DNA of 6,831 nt. It comes from Propionibacteriaceae bacterium. GTDB taxonomy: Bacteria > Actinomycetota > Actinomycetes > Propionibacteriales > Propionibacteriaceae. Positions 5,001 through 6,831 of this stretch are shown here, one piece after another. A program made the position numbers and the translations under genes. The number at the start of each line of letters is the position of its first letter. Within the stretch, counting starts at the first letter, position 1. The notes beneath the pieces are model-generated. The model saw only the letters and a list, made by a program, of their open reading frames with translations, was not told the DNA's origin and did no database searches. The stretch spans positions 1-6,831 of the forward strand of contig JAISTI010000101.1 in the NCBI GenBank assembly GCA_031272685.1, in the 5' to 3' direction.

Positions 5001-6831
5001 CTGGACGACGGCATGGTCGTCGGCTCGCTCGCAGTCACCACCCAAGACGGGCCCGAGGCCGTCACCCGGATTACCTCCGGCGTGCCCACCGGCGTGCGGC
5101 GCTACACCTTCACCATGCCCCCGCTGCGCACCACCGTCACCGCGAACATCATCCCCGATCCGGGGCTGCCTTCGGACGTGGCGAACCTCGCCGTCGATCC
5201 GGCCTTCGCCGATTTCGGCCGGGTGAAGCTCACCTGGGATCCCGCCACCCACAGCGAAGGCATCGCGAAATACCTGGTGTATCGCGGATTGTCCGCCGAT
5301 TTCGATGCGGACGAAGACTCGCTGGTTGGCGAGCCCACCGACACCGAGTTTGTGGATTCGCCAGGTACGGGCCTGTATTTCTACAAGGTCGTCGCCGAGG
5401 CGATCAGCGGCACCCAGTCGGAAAACCCGGCGCTGGTCTGGGCGGTGCAGCAGGTCAGCGGTGACGCCGTCTACGGCGCCACCAGCGAGAACATCGCCCG
5501 CGGCAAGACAGCCACCGCCAACGACTACGCCGCCCCGGCTTCCAACCCGAACGCCCCCGAATTGCCTTCCTACACGGTTGACGGCTTGGCCACCACCAAG
5601 TGGAGCGCCCGCTCCACCGGCGTGCTCGACGAGTTCGGCAACTGGTGGCTGGAGGTAGATCTCGGCCAGGTTTACGCCATCAACCGCTGGAAAGTGCTGC
5701 ACGCGCAGGCCGGCGGCGAGAGCGCCACCTACAACACCTACGATTTCAAGCTGCAGGCCAAAGTGGACGGGCAGTGGGTGGACGTGGACGCCGTCACCGG
5801 CAACACCGCCAGCACCACCGACCGGTTCGTGCAGGACTTCGCCGCCCAGGTGGTGCGCCTGTACATCACCCAGCCGGTGAATCCGTCGGTCACGTCGAGC
5901 ATCTCGGCGCGCATCTACGAGTTCGAGCTGTACTCCCCGGCGGCCACCTCCGGCGACTTCGCCGGCTCCCTCACCGTCGGCAAGACCGGCTCGGTCTCCG
6001 ACACCGCGAACTCCACCAGCGAGAACTGGGACAAGACCATCGACCAGAACACCGCCACCAAGTGGAGCGCCCGCTGCATGTCCCCTGGCAGCCCGGACAA
6101 GTCCGACCCGGCATATCCGAACGGCACCATGTGGCTGCAGATCGACCTCGGGACGGAATACCTGGTGAACCGCTGGTATGTGGTGAACGAGTCCGCTTCC
6201 GCGAACGCGCAGTTCCTGCTGCAGGTGAAGGATTCCGGCGGCAGCTGGGTGACCGTTGACACCTACGAGAACCCGTCGAAGCTGGTGGCGCCGCTGATCA
6301 ACCAGACGCTGCCCGCGCCGGTGAGCGGCCGCTATTTCCGCCTGCTCATCCCGATTCCGGCGAGCTGCAACCAGACGCCCGACAACGCCCGGGTGCGCGA
6401 GTTCCACCTCTTCGGCCCGGCCACCACCGCCACCTCCGCGATTTCCGTGGAGCAGCCGGCGCTGTGGTCTGACGTGGTGGATGTGCCCACCATCGCCGCC
6501 ATGGACGCGGCGGTGGTCATCGACATCGACACCACCGCCCTGCCCGCCGGGCACGCGCTGGGCGACGTCGCGGTTTCCGCCGCTGGCGTGCCGGTCGCCG
6601 CCACCGAGCTGACCCAAGGTGTCCCGGACGGGCACCGGCAGTTCTCCTTCACTATGCCGCCGACGGCGGCGGTGGTCACCGTCACCGCCGACGTTTCGGC
6701 CGTCCAGAGTTCCCTGGACGCGCTGCAGGCGATGGTGAACACCGTCAACTCCCTCAGCGGGCTGAGCAGCGTTTACACCTCCGCTTCGGTTTCTGCGCTG
6801 CAAGACGCCCTCGCCGCCGCCGAGGCGTTGC
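1911..6831 (+). CDS. Secreted multi-domain GH92-family alpha-mannosidase-like surface protein, 3' end beyond the window
   Basis: Exported glycoside hydrolase expected to remove alpha-mannose from glycans (N-glycans, yeast mannan or similar) by the Ca2+-dependent inverting GH92 mechanism. No stop occurs in 1640 codons. Residues 1-31 are a signal peptide. GH92 spans about 34-724: the N-terminal beta domain has GFTQLNAQGTGG (85-96, family GFSHTHLSGTG), and the catalytic part has LWDSW (348-352), WEGSYYPVYDVAGM (545-558; Glu546 is the likely acid), NEPSFQ (585-590), the acidic cluster GDEDNGAMS (624-632) and a terminal IYVQSATLNG / LEFVMGPTPSDWG stretch. Then follow FN3-like (732-829), F5/8C (831-988), InlB-like (991-1086), FN3-like (1087-1181), two F5/8C (1183-1343, 1344-1503), InlB-like (1504-1598) and the FIVAR start (from 1599). 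The F5/8C domains suggest carbohydrate binding. FIVAR regions usually precede a cell-wall or membrane anchor. Linkage specificity is uncertain because several family boxes are altered. Confidence 0.93.
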   Translation, partial: MKNGQRTVATLATLSLTLGTLVSIPAAPAQAAPVTNPVQYVNTLIDMTTSATMAGPTLPNGSIYPSPETTSPENGGYRNGNPVVGFTQLNAQGTGGTQSYGNFLISPQTGTLNTANANHSSPLANETGSADYYSVDLTRYGIHAETTPARNAAIYRFTYPASSESSLLIDVGRKIGGGNAMKNGSVTIDPATGLVTGGGTFGSNWNPSDYQMYFALKLDKLPDELGIFDSNGTQPGVYTKSITSASQIGAYAKFATTADEVVHVKIAISFNSAAKAAQFLDEQIPGYDFNGVRTAAQAEWNNVLGKVELGSDTTDAQRAKFYTALFHANVQPRDRVSDIGVWDDYYTLWDSWKTLFPFQTLTRPDMVAANVNSFITRFNDHGYLAETFTSGKEFLSGQGGNEAENVIGDAYLKNLAGVDWEQAYQVAKGNSEVLRSPQYISLGYHASGDRAINNLQYASRIKPASATMGFAINDHALAVMAAGLGHTDDAALFAARAQNWKNIWNPDATSDGYYGFAQNRNADGSFTAADPTGGYNSHYYEARIWEGSYYPVYDVAGMVEKMGGKYTFVSRLENALNKGYIDYSNEPSFQTIWLFSTPEIKRPDLAAKWANTYLKKFPGNGYPGDEDNGAMSTMVMFLLSGFFPYSGTNNYYLHGARLPEVTYHLANGNDFKITGVNASDTNIYVQSATLNGQPLEESWITYEQIMAGADLEFVMGPTPSDWGKEPVDPNLRPTDVENLQADAAAALTGVAKLTWDAATDTIGISNYRIYRGTDEDFVPSESNVIAETAALTYSDNLGYATGPYFYKVVAVNAVGNTSLNPAHTHVVIPASVVPAKYAGSLMFGAIGRVNAQAADTEGAAAAFDANESTKWSARVTNGTEDLTEVNKYPLGTMWLEADLGKEASVTNWMVRGGKAESAAFVMPEFYLQVKMNDAWVDVSHVTGFADYDYTETLAAPVTGQVFRLLIPLSTTTDGNYNARVPEFHLFGSWVNQTTPTYSITVATPNGGNAVVTASKASAELGETITVDVSGLDDGMVVGSLAVTTQDGPEAVTRITSGVPTGVRRYTFTMPPLRTTVTANIIPDPGLPSDVANLAVDPAFADFGRVKLTWDPATHSEGIAKYLVYRGLSADFDADEDSLVGEPTDTEFVDSPGTGLYFYKVVAEAISGTQSENPALVWAVQQVSGDAVYGATSENIARGKTATANDYAAPASNPNAPELPSYTVDGLATTKWSARSTGVLDEFGNWWLEVDLGQVYAINRWKVLHAQAGGESATYNTYDFKLQAKVDGQWVDVDAVTGNTASTTDRFVQDFAAQVVRLYITQPVNPSVTSSISARIYEFELYSPAATSGDFAGSLTVGKTGSVSDTANSTSENWDKTIDQNTATKWSARCMSPGSPDKSDPAYPNGTMWLQIDLGTEYLVNRWYVVNESASANAQFLLQVKDSGGSWVTVDTYENPSKLVAPLINQTLPAPVSGRYFRLLIPIPASCNQTPDNARVREFHLFGPATTATSAISVEQPALWSDVVDVPTIAAMDAAVVIDIDTTALPAGHALGDVAVSAAGVPVAATELTQGVPDGHRQFSFTMPPTAAVVTVTADVSAVQSSLDALQAMVNTVNSLSGLSSVYTSASVSALQDALAAAEAL
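2010..4082 (+). other. GH92 catalytic module (two-part)
   Basis: Residues about 34-724. The first part (to about 300) is the beta-sandwich with the family glycine-rich GTGG box; the second is the (alpha/alpha)6 barrel. The general-acid region (WEGS, Glu546) and the base-region acidic cluster D625-E626-D627 are present, so the enzyme is probably active. It departs from typical alpha-1,2-mannosidases in three places. The loop usually reading like WELxGNETNxMIGYH is GKEFLSGQGGNEAENVIG (391-408). NEPSHH is NEPSFQ (585-590). MSAWYVFSALGFYP is MSTMVMFLLSGFFP (631-644). The family comparisons are from memory. Confidence 0.9.
4104..4397 (+). repeat. Fibronectin-III-like domain, copy 1
   Basis: Residues about 732-829, starting RPTDVENL and containing VAKLTWDAATD, NYRIYRG and YFYKVVAVNAVGN, the usual FN3 strand pattern (W of strand B, Y-x-I/V-Y of strand C, Y-Y/F-x-V of strand F). 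It joins the catalytic module to the first F5/8C domain. It shares 15 bp exactly (aagctcacctgggat) with copy 2. Confidence 0.75.
4401..4874 (+). repeat. F5/8 type C (CBM32-like) domain, copy 1
   Basis: Residues about 831-988. It shows the discoidin pattern: AFDANESTKWSAR, then MWLEADLG, strand NWMVRGG, EFYLQVKMNDAWVDV, VFRLLI and the closing ARVPEFHLFG. Such domains usually bind galactose, GlcNAc or other host glycans on secreted glycosidases. It is more like copy 3 than copy 2: both have GTMWL, FRLLIP and NARVxEFHLFG. Confidence 0.85.
4513..4532 (+). repeat. 20-bp exact repeat, copy 1 (TKWSAR codons)
   Basis: ccaccaagtggagcgcccgc, encoding TKWSAR, is identical at the nucleotide level in the three F5/8C domains (also 5593-5612 and 6055-6074), although the surrounding DNA has diverged. 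Confidence 0.95.
4881..5168 (+). repeat. InlB-B-repeat-like beta domain, copy 1
   Basis: Residues about 991-1086. It has the layout YSITVATPNGG, then ASAELGETITVDVSGLDDGMVV, then RRYTFTMPPLRTTVTANI. The G-E-T-I-T-V and Y-T-F-T-M-P marks with alternating V/T at the end are those of the divergent InlB B-repeat / bacterial-repeat family found in surface proteins, where they act as spacers. Assignment is by pattern only. Confidence 0.55.
5169..5453 (+). repeat. Fibronectin-III-like domain, copy 2
   Basis: Residues about 1087-1181, starting LPSDVANL or PSDVANL and containing VKLTWDPAT, KYLVYRG, SADFDADEDS and LYFYKVVAEA. The start, length and motif spacing match copy 1, so the two are a clear duplication. 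Confidence 0.75.
5457..5939 (+). repeat. F5/8 type C (CBM32-like) domain, copy 2
   Basis: Residues about 1183-1343. It begins with the classic discoidin entry NIARGKTATAN (from residue 1194), then YTVDGLATTKWSAR, WWLEVDLGQVYAINRWKV, FKLQAKVDGQWVDV, VVRLYI and ARIYEFELYSP. It is closest to the textbook family pattern and the most divergent of the three within this protein. Confidence 0.9.
5593..5612 (+). repeat. 20-bp exact repeat, copy 2 (TKWSAR codons)
   Basis: Same 20 bases and same reading frame as 4513-4532 and 6055-6074; it lies in F5/8C copy 2. Confidence 0.95.
5940..6419 (+). repeat. F5/8 type C (CBM32-like) domain, copy 3
   Basis: Residues about 1344-1503: TIDQNTATKWSARC, then NGTMWLQIDLGTEYLVNRW, FLLQVKDSGGSWVTV, YFRLLIPIP and NARVREFHLFG. 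It directly follows copy 2 with no linker domain. It holds the only two cysteines seen in the whole protein (Cys1389 and Cys1486), a possible disulfide. Confidence 0.87.
6055..6074 (+). repeat. 20-bp exact repeat, copy 3 (TKWSAR codons)
   Basis: Same 20 bases and frame as 4513-4532 and 5593-5612; it lies in F5/8C copy 3. Confidence 0.95.
6420..6704 (+). repeat. InlB-B-repeat-like beta domain, copy 2
   Basis: Residues about 1504-1598. It ends RQFSFTMPPTAAVVTVTADV, parallel to RRYTFTMPPLRTTVTANI of copy 1. The first half (SAISVEQPALWSDVVDVPTI) is less clear. It again follows an F5/8C domain, as copy 1 does. Confidence 0.5.
6705..6831 (+). other. Start of a FIVAR region, cut by the window edge
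   Basis: Residues about 1599-1640: a helical stretch SLDALQAMVNTVNSLSG followed by VYTSASVSALQDALAAAEAL. It matches the FIVAR (Found In Various Architectures) layout of helix, L-s-x-Y-T-x-x-S-x-x-x-L, then an alanine-rich helix. FIVAR units usually come in tandem near the C-terminus of wall-anchored actinobacterial and clostridial glycosidases. The anchor, if any, is off the window. Confidence 0.75.

Noticed and set aside
4101..6803. A 900-codon open frame on the minus strand opposite the GH92 gene
   Set aside because: It is an antisense shadow produced by GC-rich codons. Its product is Gly/Val/Arg/His-rich with no recognisable domain, while the plus strand encodes well-defined GH92-associated domains throughout.
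1..6831. CRISPR array, tRNA/rRNA genes, insertion sequences, defence or novel multi-gene systems
   Set aside because: No regularly spaced repeats, RNA-gene signatures or transposase motifs were seen. All coding space is taken by three recognisable genes, so I found no evidence for an undescribed system beyond the divergent GH92 protein.

Overview
The window is GC-rich, with codon third positions overwhelmingly G or C. It carries a divergent polyprenyl synthetase / metF pair. That pairing is known from Actinomycetota (for example idsA2 next to the metF-like gene of Mycobacterium tuberculosis). A secreted protein ending in a FIVAR-type segment also fits a high-GC Gram-positive host. I read this as an actinobacterial chromosome, possibly a host-associated member of the Actinomycetaceae, Bifidobacteriaceae or Propionibacteriaceae. 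The family is a guess; the phylum is fairly safe.

Layout. (1) Positions 1-825, minus strand: a trans-isoprenyl diphosphate synthase whose C-terminal end lies beyond the left edge. (2) Positions 848-1714, plus strand: metF, 5,10-methylenetetrahydrofolate reductase. It diverges from the synthase with only 22 bp between the chosen start codons, and a -10-like hexamer suggests that metF is leaderless. (3) Positions 1715-1910: the only real intergenic region. It has no obvious metF terminator, but it holds a LacI-type operator-like palindrome beside an extended -10 box, then a leader of about 120 nt with several short inverted repeats and a clear ribosome binding site. (4) Positions 1911-6831, plus strand: one very large reading frame that is still open at the right edge (1640 complete codons seen). 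It encodes a secreted, multi-domain GH92-family glycosidase, expected to act as an alpha-mannosidase.

The GH92 protein reads: signal peptide, two-part GH92 module, fibronectin-III-like domain, F5/8 type C (discoidin, CBM32-like) domain, InlB-B-repeat-like beta domain, second FN3-like domain, second and third F5/8C domains, second InlB-like domain, and the start of a FIVAR region. The order shows that an FN3 / F5/8C / beta-domain cassette was duplicated. Three copies of an identical 20-bp DNA segment encode the same TKWSAR motif in the three F5/8C domains. The GH92 module keeps the catalytic-type acidic motifs but is altered in several boxes that are near-invariant in the alpha-1,2-mannosidases, so its substrate may not be standard.

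The first two genes are housekeeping: isoprenoid chain synthesis and one-carbon/methionine metabolism. The third is an accessory surface glycan-degrading gene with its own, apparently sugar-controlled, promoter. Nothing in the sequence links the third gene functionally to the first two.
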